This document shows positions 38,301-52,272 of a DNA stretch of 64,000 nucleotides, piece by piece. The DNA comes from Trichoplax adhaerens. Its lineage: Eukaryota > Placozoa > Uniplacotomia > Trichoplacea > Trichoplacidae. Every line of letters begins with the position of its first letter. Position 1 is the stretch's first letter. Location of the stretch: positions 88,007 through 152,006 of the forward strand of contig NW_002060962.1 of assembly GCF_000150275.1 (NCBI RefSeq). The letters run 5' to 3'. A program made the translations under genes and the position numbers. Below the pieces are notes generated by a model. The model was not told where the DNA came from. It was given only the letters and a program-made list of their open reading frames with translations, and ran no database searches.

Positions 38301-39674
38301 GTTATTCTATTCCATTTGCGGTTTATACCGTAACGATTTACAGATCTATACAATATGTTATATAATTTATGAGTCTAGCACCGTAAGGATTTTGATCGTA
38401 TGCTACTAAGATATACGATCTTGCGTCATTTACATCAACTTAACGGTTCCGATAACTAATTAAGAATTCAATGTCGGTAACGTTTGAATTATCGACCGGA
38501 ATATTTTTATATCTGCTTATAGGATTAAGATTATTTGATAGCAGAGAAATATCTTCATTATAAATTCAATTAAAAACAGACAATTTAGTATGAAAAAATA
38601 TCCAAATTCGAGGCTTAATTATGCTAAAAGAAACTGCCGTCGTATATATTATCAAGACGAATATCCGAACTAGTAAAGCAGATATACCAGATGTTCAATA
38701 AATAGATACAAGTATTCATAGTCAACAGGATTAAATTTATTGGTTAACAGAGCATAAGATAGTTCGTCATTAAAGGCATTAAAAGAAAATATTCTGCTAG
38801 GTATCAGTAATTCATTGAAATAGAAAGATAACCTATATTTGTACTTCGTAAGTACCTACATGATTGGCTAAAGTAGAGATAGATCCTAGCTATTGCACTT
38901 ACGGTATCCTGTTACGAACTTATATGGTATTGTTGAGCCCCATAGATTTCCAGCAATTCCAAATGTACCTAAGCTGCGCTTCTTCCTAGTTCCCATCATT
39001 ACGGTATCAGGAACCAAGATATCTCCTTCAATAACATTATTTAGCACTTGTCTCTCTATAAAGGGTTAAACATAATAAGTAACAAGTAAATTGAGTTGAT
39101 TTACTACTGAAAAACAGTTTTTATGCTGATTAGCTAAATATAAATGTAATTAGTCTGCAGTTCCTTCCAGGCGCATCTTATTGTTTAGGTTAAAATTGAC
39201 GATATAGAAAATGTTGATTCTCTCAATTACTTCTGCTTATAAGGAAATTGAGCTTCAACAGTTATTATAATTATTATACTTTTAAATGTTACCTGAATTC
39301 CCTTCATATATGTTAGCCATAGCAGGGGCTAGAGGATCTAAGATAGGTGGTTGTGGTTCATCATAAGTAGAATGCACCATGTATCTATAGCCCGGATTAG
39401 TACTGTACATAAAGTGGTTATAGGGTATGAATTCCCCAGACTGAACTTGCTGAGCTATATTAGCTTGCATAACAAGCTCCAAAGCAAATAAATAATAAAC
39501 ACTCATTTTGCTGGATATTCCATGGGCGGATATAATATTTGCCATATTTGATGCATCAAGAAAAAGAGGTTGAATTACACTTGGATTATTTTTTTTAAGG
39601 CTTTTTTTGGCGTAAGTTAATGCAACAAGGACCAAAATGCCGATGGCAATCCTCCAACATGATTTTATACGCAT
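32340..39674 (-). CDS. Astacin-family zinc metalloprotease with LamG-like C-terminal domain, nine exons
   Basis: A secreted zinc endopeptidase (M12A). Exons: 39674-39293, 39055-38903, 38123-38003, 37831-37653, 36818-36600, 35968-35792, 35587-35291, 35044-34898, 32494-32340; phases agree and give about 609 residues. Order: signal segment (residues 1-22, GILVLVALTYA); propeptide with IEGD (about 136-139), matching the FxGD aspartate switch that blocks the zinc; furin-type RKKR (about 151-154) marking maturation; catalytic HELFHALGLHH (about 249-259); Met-turn SVMHYG (about 303-308). From about residue 351 a non-catalytic module follows (SALFWFKV, SWTHIAVTYSATN, DLKIYKDGTA, DDVVIWEKEV), which I read as a laminin-G-like fold rather than the usual EGF/CUB tail. 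The usual HEQSRPDR is HTHSRLDR here. Introns 4, 5 and 8 carry tandem arrays; intron 8 is 2.4 kb. Confidence 0.93.
33560..34520. repeat. Decayed tandem array in astacin intron 8, unit about 85-109 bp
   Basis: Blocks like AGAAAGCTGCAATTAGCAAA, GAATAGACAGTAGAAGAGT, GATGTCAGTGAAGGTATCAG and TATCATTATCGTTATCATTT recur in order. The AAAGCTGC-type landmark is near 33797, 33899, 34001, 34087, 34172, 34279, 34388 and 34479, with an older copy near 33640. Spacing is 85-109. Confidence 0.8.
35985..36420. repeat. Decayed three-copy tandem repeat in astacin intron 5, unit about 131 bp
   Basis: A block like TAAGAATTCCAGAAAAGCAA, followed by GTAGAAGGATATCAAAAGTG and ACAATGAATTGTCATATAT, recurs with its ATCAAAA landmark near 36058, 36191 and 36322. 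The 61-codon frame inside the third copy is a by-product. Confidence 0.7.
37090..37520. repeat. Decayed tandem array in astacin intron 4, unit about 115-125 bp
   Basis: The block TTATGCTAGAAGAAAATCAT, then CTCATAACGTAAAATGAAAATAAT-like sequence, then TTTATCATACTTGAAGATTC and CAAGACTTAATGTATATTTT, recurs near 37128, 37250, 37365 and 37480. It ends before exon 4 of the gene at 37653. Confidence 0.7.
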
Positions 39675-42600
39675 TATGAAATTGATTTATGAAATTATTC
39701 TTCGGATCAGAGTAGACTTACTGAGGATTACTTTGCAAACGCAGCAGCTTTCACTTTATAACTAATAATCTTACGAGAACCAGATCGGGGGAAGCGATTA
39801 TTAGACGGGTATAATCTTATTGCCAGTCTAAGGTACGTAAAATCATTCGTTTGATTCACTTTCTATTTTATCTCTGATATGACTAACTGAACACAATTGA
39901 AATATTATATAGTAGCTTTGAGCTCCAGTAAAACTTAATTATTTATTTTGCTATAGTATTGGAATGGTTAAATTTCATAAATATATAAGTTACAGGAAAT
40001 TACAGTCACAGATTCCATGAATAATTCTATTTAACTATAGGTATTAAACAGCTCCAGACTTGAGGAAGAAAGAATAGATTCTATGTGAAAATAGCTAAAA
40101 ATATTCGCCAATTACTAATTAAAAATAAATATCGCAGGTGCATCACTTACTCTATTGCTTATACTCTATTATGGTCGTGGCAATAACAGGATTTTCACAC
40201 GTTCATTTATTTATACTAATGCAGTCTAATAGTAGCTGTCATTTGATTACGTATTTTTTTTTACGTTTATGCTAGGCCATAAATAACTTTCTATGACTTT
40301 AAAATATAATTAATGACATAGACACCAAGATTAAATTGATGGACCTTGTTAGAAAATCATTATCGCTAGCATAAGGTTTATTATTTTCGAGATAGTAATG
40401 AAATTCGAATTCATTTTTGAGTATTTTAAATGGTTATATGATAGTTTAGACTAGGCGGCATGCAATAGCGATAGATAGGTAATTTACGGTATATTCCACG
40501 GCAATATTTTTTGGTAGCTTGATCTCTCGATATATAGAATTAGTAAGACTTGAGCTACGTATTTGCCAGGACATATTTTTATAAGTAATGAATATTTTAT
40601 GTCTTTATTGATAAATATTTCTAAAGATTTTTATCTCATATTTCAATTTGAGACTTATTGGTATTATCTAGCTTTTAAAATAGCTCTCTCGTTTAATATA
40701 AGTTTCATCTATGAAAATTCTACATTTCCAAGTTGAATTGTACATGTTTTAGTTCATAAATATAAAGCACAGATTAAAAATAACGATAAATACTGGAATG
40801 AAATCTAACTGCAATAGAGCTTATAGTGAGTACTAATCAAGGATGAATAAATATACGACATCTATTTCCTTAACTAATTTAAAAATGATTTCAGATGACT
40901 AGCATTCTTTCGTCGGTCATACCATATATTAATATCAAAACCAAAATCAAGTTTTGACGATTAATATAATATACTAAATTGAGTAACTATAAATGGAATT
41001 ATACAGCTTATAATAATCATCTTCATATTAATCGCTATTGGATGCAGATTATGACGTAGTTGGATTATTTATTAACGAAGATATTACGGATTCGATGGTA
41101 AAGTTTAGTGCAACATCCGAAATAGTTAATAAACCGTAACATCAAATATTTTTTGTTAATACTACGAAGTGTTTACTATATTGAGGTCTAATATAGTGTA
41201 ATTATTGATATTTTATTTTTAGGATCATTTACTTAATTAGTAAATACATTTTATTACTATTTGTCCTCAATTTTCGGAAAGGTATTTAATTGATTTATTA
41301 GTATAAATAGGCGGATTTGGTGGTAGCGAGTAAACAAACTCTGATAATCAACAATAATGCATAAACGCATTATTGCCTCAATAATTAACATATCCCAGAA
41401 TTGTAATAAGAATTGAGACTTCCGTAAGTGATATTGAGAAAACTAAGGAGGTCATGAATTACGCGACAATACTAGCTAAATTGGAAGAATTTGCCCTGTT
41501 GTCGATCTTAATAGGCATAGAAAAATCTTTGATTAAAACTATTGTAAACATGCATATATTGCACTAGATTTAATTATATATACGCGTATGACTATATATT
41601 ATGTTGAAAGTCATAGAGAGTCGATCTATACTTTAGACAAAAGTTATGATATCATTTCACGCATGTCTGGGTAATGCATATTAAATCAAACTATCGATTT
41701 CCATTCATTAAAGTCATTTCCTAGATCAACATTGTACTATACGTGATAGAAGGCTAGCAGTTACTTCTATTAGGACATACGAGTACTGTAGATAGATGCA
41801 GTATTTGTGTAATTTAATACCCCTTTAGCAATCCCATAGGAATTAAGAAAAATCACCCAGAATATCGTGTTTATCACTCTACTAAGCATTTATGGTAAGA
41901 ACTGAGGTGATCCACGGGTATGCCAATAATCTTTAATATCGCTATAACGAAAACAATGTTATTGGAATTTTTCAATGTATTCGATATTGACATTATCATT
42001 ATATTTAATAATGAGCAATTGGGCTTAATTGCCGTTTAGACAAATGGTGTAAGCGCTTCGGATATTAACTAGTACACGGGTTTAGTTTATTTATAAGAGA
42101 GTATCCCTTTTAATTAAACAATACATGTGGCTCTTACTGTTCTGCATGTTAGTTGCCACTAGAAAATCTTTGATATTTAATGCCGATTCATCGGAATTTA
42201 TGGTCTGGATGATGTACAAATGGTTACATCGACTTACACAGTGGTGTAAGGATATACAAGGTGGGCTCGCAAATGATAACGGAATTGACATAGAGCGTTG
42301 GGCTGAATCATGACGTCTAACATTGCTGTTTTCTCCTTAACATTTGTTAAAGTAGCTATATTTTTTGCCGTTTTAAGTCTTGAAGTGGCTAAAGTTTCAT
42401 AAGAATAAATAATTACTTTAAAATTGACCCAATCATTAATTAAAATTTTATAGTTAGCTGAGTAGCAATGCTGGCGTATTAAATTATCATCTCCAAGTTT
42501 TAGGTATATTAGATTTTGAACTGTGTATAGTGTGTAATTCATAATCAGCGCTACCGCTGATATAGAATAGTTATAGTAACATGATGGCATAATTATTGAA

Positions 42601-43283
42601 ACTAATACTTTTAATTATTAATTAGATAAATGTTGAATGCAACCATCTATATTTTAGTGATATTAATACAGTATAGGAAATACACGCTAATTTGTTATCT
42701 TAGATTTATTTGGATTATTAACATCAGATTCTTGGATAACCCTAATTTTTGACCATTATTTTTGATATGAATTATCCGTTATTTCGGTGATTCATTACTT
42801 ATAGCAATAACTTAAATATACATAACGATATGTGAATTTCCAAAGGTCGGAATATGTTTTTACAGTGACCATAGGCATTTTTGACTGACAGAAGAGAAGA
42901 ATAATAAAGATGCTAGATTACAAGTCGTGTCGATAGAAATCATAATTTCGACACTATAGAAAGATAGTTAATTTAGGTTTTCGCTCTCTTGGTTTTACAA
43001 TAGTCGAAGGCAGATATAATTAAATATGGATAGAGTTTAACTAAAGGATTACTACAGTGTCATCTTGATAGAGTCAGACGGTCAACATCTGTGTAAACTT
43101 GGTATGACTTTCTAATTTGATATATACGAGTAATATCGGACAGTCACTAAAATACGGGTGTGTTCAACTTAGATACTAAACAATAGCCAACAGGAATTCT
43201 TCTCTGCAGCCAAAAAAGTAACGTAATACTTAAATTTTTAACTAAAACGTTAAAAAAATGTCTAATCTTCTAAACATCGTTAG
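39675..43283. other. Intergenic spacer 5' of the astacin gene
   Basis: Probably contains the astacin promoter (right of 39674) and the TAF12 3' UTR (left of 43284). AT-rich; opposite frames at 42125-42313 (+) and 42234-42590 (-) overlap and neither has recognisable homology or splice support. No clear repeat was seen. Confidence 0.5.
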
Positions 43284-45680
43284 TTATTTCTTTCCATGCG
43301 ACATTGCTTTTTTGATAAGATTCATTCTCTATGGTGAAAGAAATAATGACAGTAAGCTCAGGCTGCGAAACAAGCGTGATACCGCGATGCTCAGGGACAT
43401 TACCTGTTTATGAGCTTCAGTAGAAATCAATTTCTTATATGGACGTACTTCATCACATCCCATGCCTGGTATCCACATATTCCATTTATGTTCTATAAAA
43501 TGAATGAGATTTATCTTTTGCGGTTCAAGAAAAGCGTTTCATAGGATATGCAGTACTAGATAATATCGGATAAATCCAAACCTAAATGCAGCATGACATC
43601 TTTAACTTCTAACGTATTGGATTTGCGATGCTTAGCGAGAGAGCAAGATCCGCTAACAACGCTTTCGATGAAATCATCAGCTAATTGCAATAAATGCTAA
43701 AAATATTAAGAATGATATCAATTATTATTTTGTACGTTACGTCGTTTGAGTATGATCAATGCCAAGTATATGTGGTTTAAGTGAGCATTTTCGTGTAAGA
43801 TTTTGCACAAAGGTAAAACTACCTCTTCTACATCTTCATCTAATTGCTGGAGAGGATCAACTTCAAGAACAAGTTCTTGCAATCTAGCTTTGGTTAAGAC
43901 CTAACGAAGGAGAATTGTTATGATAGGATTTGATCTTCGTTAGCACCTTGTTTCTAGATATAATTATTTGATAAAATGTTAGTTACCTCCTTTGCTTGAG
44001 TGTTGATTGGATCTTTTGCTGATATTAAATGTTAAATAAAAAGCAATATCGTTCAATAAATAAAATAGTGTTTATCAAGAGATACGTAGTTTGATTAAAG
44101 GCCATTAGAGTGTCTTAAGTTTTTACTCTTCTAAGTTAGTAGTCAATATCTAGTATGATATAATGTGCATTGCTATAATTTAGCAAAATGATAAATCAAT
44201 CATTACTTGTAGTGCCATTAGTAGCTGAAAGATTAGTATTGGATTGTACGCTTTTTAAATTAGTTGCTGATACTGATTGATTCTTGAGAAATACTGTAGG
44301 ACTAGCAGGTACACTACTATCGGAAGGTGATAATAGGGAGGATGATAGCTTTGTGCTAGCCACCATCGGCTGTTGTGATTGCTTTTTTGATTGTAAATGT
44401 TGCTGAGACTGAAGCATTGGAGATTTCGGCTGTATGGCAGGATTAGTACCAACCATGACCGTGGAAGGGGTGGTCATAGCAGCTGCAATTGTATGTGGCG
44501 AGACCGATGACGGTAATGGAGCGATTGGTTTATGCTATAATAAAATATAAGATTGATAGTTTAATTCTACATCGTCGTTTACCCATTAATAAGTCTTTAT
44601 CATACACTAGCTTGTGTTAACAATCCATATTCTGGGGAACCGACAGTAAACATCTAGTAGATCGGGCATGATACATATTAAGGTTTCATGATTTCGTTGA
44701 TGTTATCAACATGATTAATAGCTATTAGACTAGATAATCTTCATTTGATGGATCATCCATGACAGCACATTAAAGTATAGCCCTACTTTGACTACATTTG
44801 ATACGTATTAATACACCTTTTCTATTACTACTTTGGACACGTATTAAGGTTTTCCTGATTTCGTTGACGTTATCAATATGATTTACAGACTAAATTAGGC
44901 AATCTTCATTGTCTGATGAACTTGCTTTGATAATACTGTAGAGTGGCCTATAGCTCTACAATTATTACCGTTAGTTCTGATTTAGTAAAGTTTGTCAATA
45001 TATTAATATGCATCGATTGGACTAGACAATCTTCATCATTTGGCGGATCTAGTACACTATTATATTGAAGTGTATCTATACTTTTACTGCTATTCGTTCT
45101 ATAATCTGATTTTACTGATGCTATCGATATGATTAATCTGTAGATTGGGACTAGGCAGTCGTCACTGTGTGCAGGATTTTCTAAGATAATACATTGATTG
45201 CATTCGTTGTGATCCTGTTAAGGTTGCTAATACTATTATTAACACGCGTAGATTTGACAAGACAATCATTATCAATCTGACGGAATTTCTAAAATAATAA
45301 TACAGTAAATTACAGCTGTGCTTTTACTGCTGTTCGTTGCATAGTCTGATTTCAATGACGTTATTAACATTGACTAGTCGATTGGACTAGACAATTTTTC
45401 ATCGTCTGGTAGATCTTGCACGATGCTCCATTGAACTATACAGTAGGTTTATTTTTACTGCTGTTCGTTTTAGCCTGATTTGGCTGACGTGAATCGGTAT
45501 TATTAATACATTGGACAACAGCCTATTCATCGTCTAATACATCGTTGATGATATTACATTGACTTCTAGTTCCATGTTTACTCCTATTAGTACTATAGTC
45601 CAAAAGGACATCAGTTAATTACTACCGCAATGCATTGGTTGATTCTTCTTCTCCCTTACCTGTGACTGCTTGTTGTCCAT
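43284..45680 (-). CDS. TAF12: Transcription initiation factor TFIID subunit 12, seven exons
   Basis: TAF12 is a histone-fold subunit of TFIID and SAGA that pairs with TAF4 (or ADA1). Exons: 45680-45660 (MDNKQSQ, 21 bases), 44534-44207, 44018-43987, 43900-43823, 43696-43582, 43492-43404, 43328-43284; phases agree and give about 235 residues. The Ser/Gln/Thr-rich N-terminal region (exon 2) is poorly conserved. The histone fold follows: [40 protein letters not shown] and [20 protein letters not shown] closely match animal TAF12. The C-terminus, [14 protein letters not shown], keeps the family ending. Intron 1 (44535-45659) is 1.1 kb and mostly a tandem array. The first ATG was chosen because its donor (CAG|GTAAGG) joins in phase to exon 2, whose frame has no earlier Met. 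It is head-to-head with TRAPPC3. Confidence 0.93.
44660..45600. repeat. Decayed tandem array in TAF12 intron 1, unit about 120-160 bp
   Basis: Blocks like TTTTACTGCTGTTCGTT, TCTGATTT, GACGTTATCAATATGATTAA, GATTGGACTAGACAATCTTC and ATCGTCTGGCGGATCT recur in order about six times. Landmarks of the GACTAGACAATCTTCAT type lie near 44730, 44893, 45020, 45150, 45258, 45385 and 45510. Copies are strongly diverged. Confidence 0.75.
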
Positions 45681-46750
45681 CGTCTTGGCAGATGATTATC
45701 CACTAAATCTACAATCCAGTAAGGATAAGAGAAATTCATTTTTATCGATTAACAACAACTCTATTCCATTCAATTCGACAAGATAATTTTGCAATAGTCT
45801 ATTGCTAAGATTGCAGCGCTTGCACTCTTGAATAAAATGGAGCCATTTTACTTTCTTCTTAGCAGCAATTTTTACTCATTCTACCATGACACTATCACCT
45901 CCAGTACACTTTATGCATAGGGTACATCAGCATGGGATACCATGTTGAATAAGGCTCACCTAGCTTGGAAGTGATCAATCTATCGTCTTCAACTGTAGCT
46001 TTGATTGGCAGAAAATGGAACTATCTCGTATTTGAAAGCTTGAAAATGGATCAACGATAGCGATGATGGCAGTTAATGACAACTAGATATCCATCATGTC
46101 TGGCCAGGTAGGCAATGGAGAGAAGAAGGGGAAAGCAATTTGATTGTATAGTGTATGGAACCGGTCCGACAACTTTAAGGCTATAGTATAGAGTAGAGAG
46201 TGAAAAGAGGAATGAAATACAATAGTATCCAAGACCCACTCTGGATGCTGGATGTCGACTCGTCCGTCCAGTCGAGGTCTTGGGTAGACGCTGGATCATA
46301 GACAGACAGACAGTAGGCTAGTGTCGCTTTGCCTAGGATATGACATTACTTTTGCGCAGGAATTTCGACTTTCAAGTCTATTGGCTTGGGAACAAGTCAA
46401 GTATTGTTCAGCGACAGGATAGCCTATCGAGCAAAAGGGATGTCGGTGTTGTAGGACAGATCATTGCTAATACTAAAATAGTATACCACAAGTACTGTAT
46501 AGAACAGTAGACTAGTGGTCATCCTGCGTACATCGACAGAGCATGCGTATGAATCGGCACTGGTGCTATGACTACCGTTTCAGCCAGCCGCTCAGCCTCC
46601 AGACACTACGGTAGTAGGAGACAGGCAGCACGTTTTCAGATACTTACCTATATCCAACGGGGTTGAGAGAGAAAATTAGCTGCAAAAAATTCAAGTTGCA
46701 ACTCGAATTTAGACTCCAAGAAGAAGCAAAGCGAATAGATTAGAGAGAAA
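45681..46750. promoter_or_regulatory. Divergent promoter region of TAF12 and TRAPPC3
   Basis: 1.07 kb separates two head-to-head start codons. G+C is visibly higher than in most spacers between 45900 and 46700. No coding exon is convincing. Regulatory role is inferred from position; the TRAPPC3 5' UTR is probably at 46680-46750. Confidence 0.5.
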
Positions 46751-47971
<1,221 letters not shown>

Positions 47972-48853
47972 TAGGGTGGAGCTGTTTAGCCTTATTGTTG
48001 TATTATTATTTCTTCAATTCTTATTTAATATACCATTACTGCATCCTTGTATTCGCATGCGTGTGCAAACACTCTATACAAGATTATACTGTTTATGGGA
48101 AAATCTTTCACCTATAAGGAATGTAGACTTGTTACTGACTCATTTCTACCACCACTGTTAAATTACCTGAAAAAAATTTTTGTATTATATGATATCACAG
48201 GTTGCTTTTATGGGCATTACTACAGTAGACGGTATCTTTGTTAACGGGTTCTATTTCATAGTTCCTTTAATTTAACATTGGAGTATACAGTATAGTCTTT
48301 ATGTAAGTAATTTCATGGTTTGTTGTTAATTAATACTACTTATGATAATATCATTTATTGCTATAGTTAAATCCTATTAGTAATCTATCTTACAGCAATT
48401 AGCTGCTATAGTGGCATAAAAAAGTTAGTTATACTGTACGCATAAACATTGTGTACCTTTTCTCAATAATTTGATTGAGAACCAGATGTTTTCTCATGAA
48501 ATTTTATGTTATAACTTTGTGATGCAATCAAAAGACATTTCTCATTGCGTTTTAAAAGTAGAATAGAATTTATTTTCTGATGATATTTTGCATATTATAA
48601 ATACGTGTATGATATTTTAGCTCAGTAATACAGTAATATACTTTGTTTATTATTCTAACAGAGCAAAATAGCTGTTGGGCTATGATAAATGTGATAAGGA
48701 TTAATTCCATGAAACAGTTCAGAGATTATCTAACGTAAAGTAATAAAAAATTAGCTATTTACATTGAATTACGCATAAAGAACCCTTCTGTACACGATTA
48801 TTTTTGATTTTAACTTATGATAAAGCAATGAAGGCATGATTGCTGCATATTGA
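47972..48853. other. Convergent 3' spacer between TRAPPC3 and COQ3
   Basis: AT-rich, with no exon or repeat that I can support; it presumably holds both 3' UTRs. Confidence 0.6.
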
Positions 48854-50796
48854 TTAAGCATTAGATTTTTCATAATTTTCACTAGGCTTATGGGCTACGA
48901 TAGCGTAGTTTACTTTAGTGTTGTCAAGCCACCCAGCATTATTTGTTAATGGATTGTAGAAAATTCCTCCAATAAAATCCACATTTAGTCCGCCTATAAT
49001 TAGACAATAAAATACAAAGTATATTAATGTATGTGTGCTGGTAATATACCTCTATAGAGCGAGTAGTGAAGTGAAGTGTACTCTTCCTACATACACGTAT
49101 ACTTGTACGGCGACAAACGTAAATTAAAAGTGTTGAATAAAACAAGTAATTTAAAAGGATTTCTACAACCATGGACGACGCGACGCTAAAGTGCTATTTT
49201 CTTGATAGTACTCTATATAGCACCTTATTCTTTTATGTTATAGCTTTTACTTTACACATGTTACAGTTATTTTTTCGTAATACTATCAAGATATGTATAA
49301 CCTCTTACATGGACCGTGACATAACCATATACGTACTGTATATTTGCTGTTTATTTAAGTAAAGATTGTATAGATGAAACAAAATATTTTCTTGAGTTTT
49401 GATAATCACAATTGATTTAGAGATAACAGATTTGATAGGCTATACCTTCCTCTAGCTTTTTCGTTAGCTCCTTAGGAGTAATAAATTTCTTCCAATCATG
49501 ACTTCCAGCAGGTATGATTCTAGAAATATATTCGCCGCCAATTATCATTACCGCGTACGATAATGGTGTTCTATTTATGGTTGTAACAATGTGTTTTCCA
49601 CCAGGCTGAAATGAGAATCATCGAAGTGGGTTAGTTATCTCATCTTTTCACTTTATGCATAAAATTAATTACTACAGTCATGGATTAATTAACGTAAAGT
49701 ATTGAATTATATGATTTAAGATAACAAGAATAATAATAGCTGTCTATCGTCTACTTGCTAATGACTATTTTTGCACAATTTTGGAAAGTGTATTTTTAGT
49801 ACTAAATTTAAGAGTACAGTATTATCTTTATTGTATACCTTTAGTGCCTAATTATTTGATCTAAAGTAGCAATAATAACGATTACATATCGTTTACTGGT
49901 AAATTACTATTATTATACGAAATTTTGCTAGCTCGTATTCTTAATGCTAAATTCAGAGATATATTGGTTGGTTTCATTAAATTATTACAATACCTTTATC
50001 AACTGACAACAGCTAGATACGAATAAATCTACGTTATCAACGTGTTCAATCACTTCTGATGCAATTACAGCATCGAATGATTGTGCGTTTTCTGTCGTTG
50101 TTAGTTGCTCGATTGTTGTACACTGATAAGAAACATTAGCAGCTACTCGATCGCATTTTGAAGCGTGTGCTTTAGCCACATTAATAATTTCAGAAGAGGC
50201 ATCAATACCTGTAACTTGGGCTCCAAGTCGTGCTAAAGGCTTGAGATATGGCAAAAATTACAATTAACATTGCCAATAAAATATTGTAACGCATTATTTT
50301 AACTAAATAGAACATTCTAGGTCAGACTATGTGCTCAGTTAGTAAGAGATTGTAGTTAATGAAGAATATCTATTATAACATCTTTTATTGCACAATATGG
50401 ATTGCAGTCATGTAAGTACGAGTAGTTTTAATTTATTTATTACTATTCTGGTAAGATTAATAGTTACAGTATAATGAAATTCTACCTCGCATAGGATACC
50501 ACCACCACATCCAACATCTAAGATTTTGTATCCACTCAATGGTCGAGGTTGATCAATTTTGTGAGACTTTTCATCTCCTAGCAAAGCATCTCTTATAAGT
50601 GGAACACGAACCATATTCAATGCATGTAAAGGCATATTTTTATTATTCCACTGCCACCACTTGCTTGCAATATCAGAAAACTGTTTAATTTCCTCCTCAT
50701 TGGCTGTTGAAGTGTTTGTGTTATGTCTTTGTGAGCTGATATTGACAGGAAATCGGAGTTTTCCTACATTTCTATCAAGATTTATAACAGCAGTTG
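48854..50796 (-). CDS. COQ3: Ubiquinone biosynthesis O-methyltransferase COQ3, 5' end unresolved
   Basis: COQ3 performs both O-methylations of coenzyme Q synthesis on the matrix side of the inner mitochondrial membrane. Exons found: 50796-50486, 50239-49994, 49605-49446, 48993-48854, in consistent phase (about 284 residues). Class I SAM-methyltransferase motifs are in order: ILDVGCGGGILCE (motif I), VTGIDASSEII (motif II), FDAVIASEVIEHV, and KPGGKHIVTTINR split over exons. WWQWNNKNMPLHALNMVRVP precedes the fold, as in the family, and GIFYNPLTNNAGW with VNYAIVAHK closes it. The first exon found begins at an acceptor (TCAG ending 50797) and needs one base from an upstream exon. No convincing ATG exon was placed; ATG at about 50890 with a weak GTACAC donor is one possibility. 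A mitochondrial targeting sequence is therefore expected but not shown. Confidence 0.92.
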
Positions 50797-52272
50797 CTGA
50801 TTATCTGGGCAATTTACAAACGTGGTATTATTACTGCTAGATTAAGAATCTTCCATTGCAGTGTACTGATGCAGGATACGAGCATTAAAAGTGTACAATC
50901 CGATAGGAGGTGTTGCACACTTTGGAAGATACTCCACCGTACTACTGTATCGTGATTGTATTGTCAGGTACGTGTACACGTACTGGCATTTCTCGTTTCT
51001 TTATTTGGATGTTTAACGTAATGGGCTAAAAGATGTTTCTGCTTTCAATTATCTACTGAACATCTGTACCTCTCATCCATTTCATTTTGATAAGAGGTAG
51101 TTATGACAACATGTTGATGATGTATTACCAGTAGGTAGAAATGCAGAAATTAGACATGAGTAACAAGACTAAGGGATTACGTCATACAAAATTTTGACAC
51201 TCTTGATCTTCGTCGATAACCAATTACAAATTCTAGCTACTTTAGTGTATTATTAAGTGCATAGTATGAATAAATTGTGCTTTACTACTCATCAACATCG
51301 CTATTGAGTTCGATATACGCGTACTTGTGTAGAACACAATCTACATATTGTGCAAATTTTTGTTCAGCTCGCAGATACGCATTACAGTAGATCGATTCTT
51401 CCGTTGATTTGTATGTATGAGGGTTATATTCAATACTTTAAACTTACCTGCAAGCATATCCTAGGCGGTTTTTTTGCAAAATAGAATAAATTCTGCATCT
51501 ACTTTCAGCAAAAAGAGATCCCATAATGATGTAGTACAGTAATACGAGTTACGGCAATTTCGAGGGTTGATCGTTGATCTTTTGCATAGGATTGTTCAAA
51601 TACTTTGCTGTAGCCCGTAGGATGCAGCCGATTGCACATAGACTTGCTGTACTTTAGGTACAGTATCAACGTACCGCGTTAAGCAGTATTAAAGGCATGT
51701 ACTTGTGACATTATTTTTGCTAGCGATGTATTCCGCCGGTGGCTGAATAGGGCTAGGTAAGAACCGTTCGCAAAATTTATGTCGCTCCTTGTTGCCTTGA
51801 GTATTGCTTGGATCAATCAGTGGATGGTCATGGGTGACATTATTATTGTACAGACTGCTATAAGTGTGGTACTGAGTAAGGAATACTGAGCATAGCTCAG
51901 TTCACCCCCATCCGCTTATAATCACAGACTCATACTAAGATCAATCCTGCGCCCATTTCATATGATACAGTATGGCTATCACAGCGCGGTCTGCAACATA
52001 CTGTACAGGCATCGTGTTTAAGACGTAAAAAGATTTACAGTTAAAAGCTTTTAATATGTACTGTACACTGTACCCTACAGTATTTGTATTGTACTGTTGA
52101 TGACTGCCTAATGCTTACAGTACTTACACTACGGTGTACAGTACTATATATTGTGAATACATAAATATATACTGTACAGTATTCCTTAGTCCGGAGCCAT
52201 TTCATCTTACGTAGAAATAGACGAAGGACGATTATTATTACAGTAATATCTAGATTTAAAAGTCATCAAGCA
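50797..52272. promoter_or_regulatory. Divergent region between COQ3 and SDF2-like gene
   Basis: Contains the missing COQ3 start exon and both promoters by inference. At 52040-52190 there is a dense cluster of GTACTGTACA/TACAGTA motifs. No other coding sequence was recognised. Confidence 0.45.

Noticed and set aside
42125-42590. Overlapping 62-codon (+) and 118-codon (-) frames
   Set aside because: Neither has recognisable motifs, splice partners or distinct codon use; they overlap each other in opposite strands.
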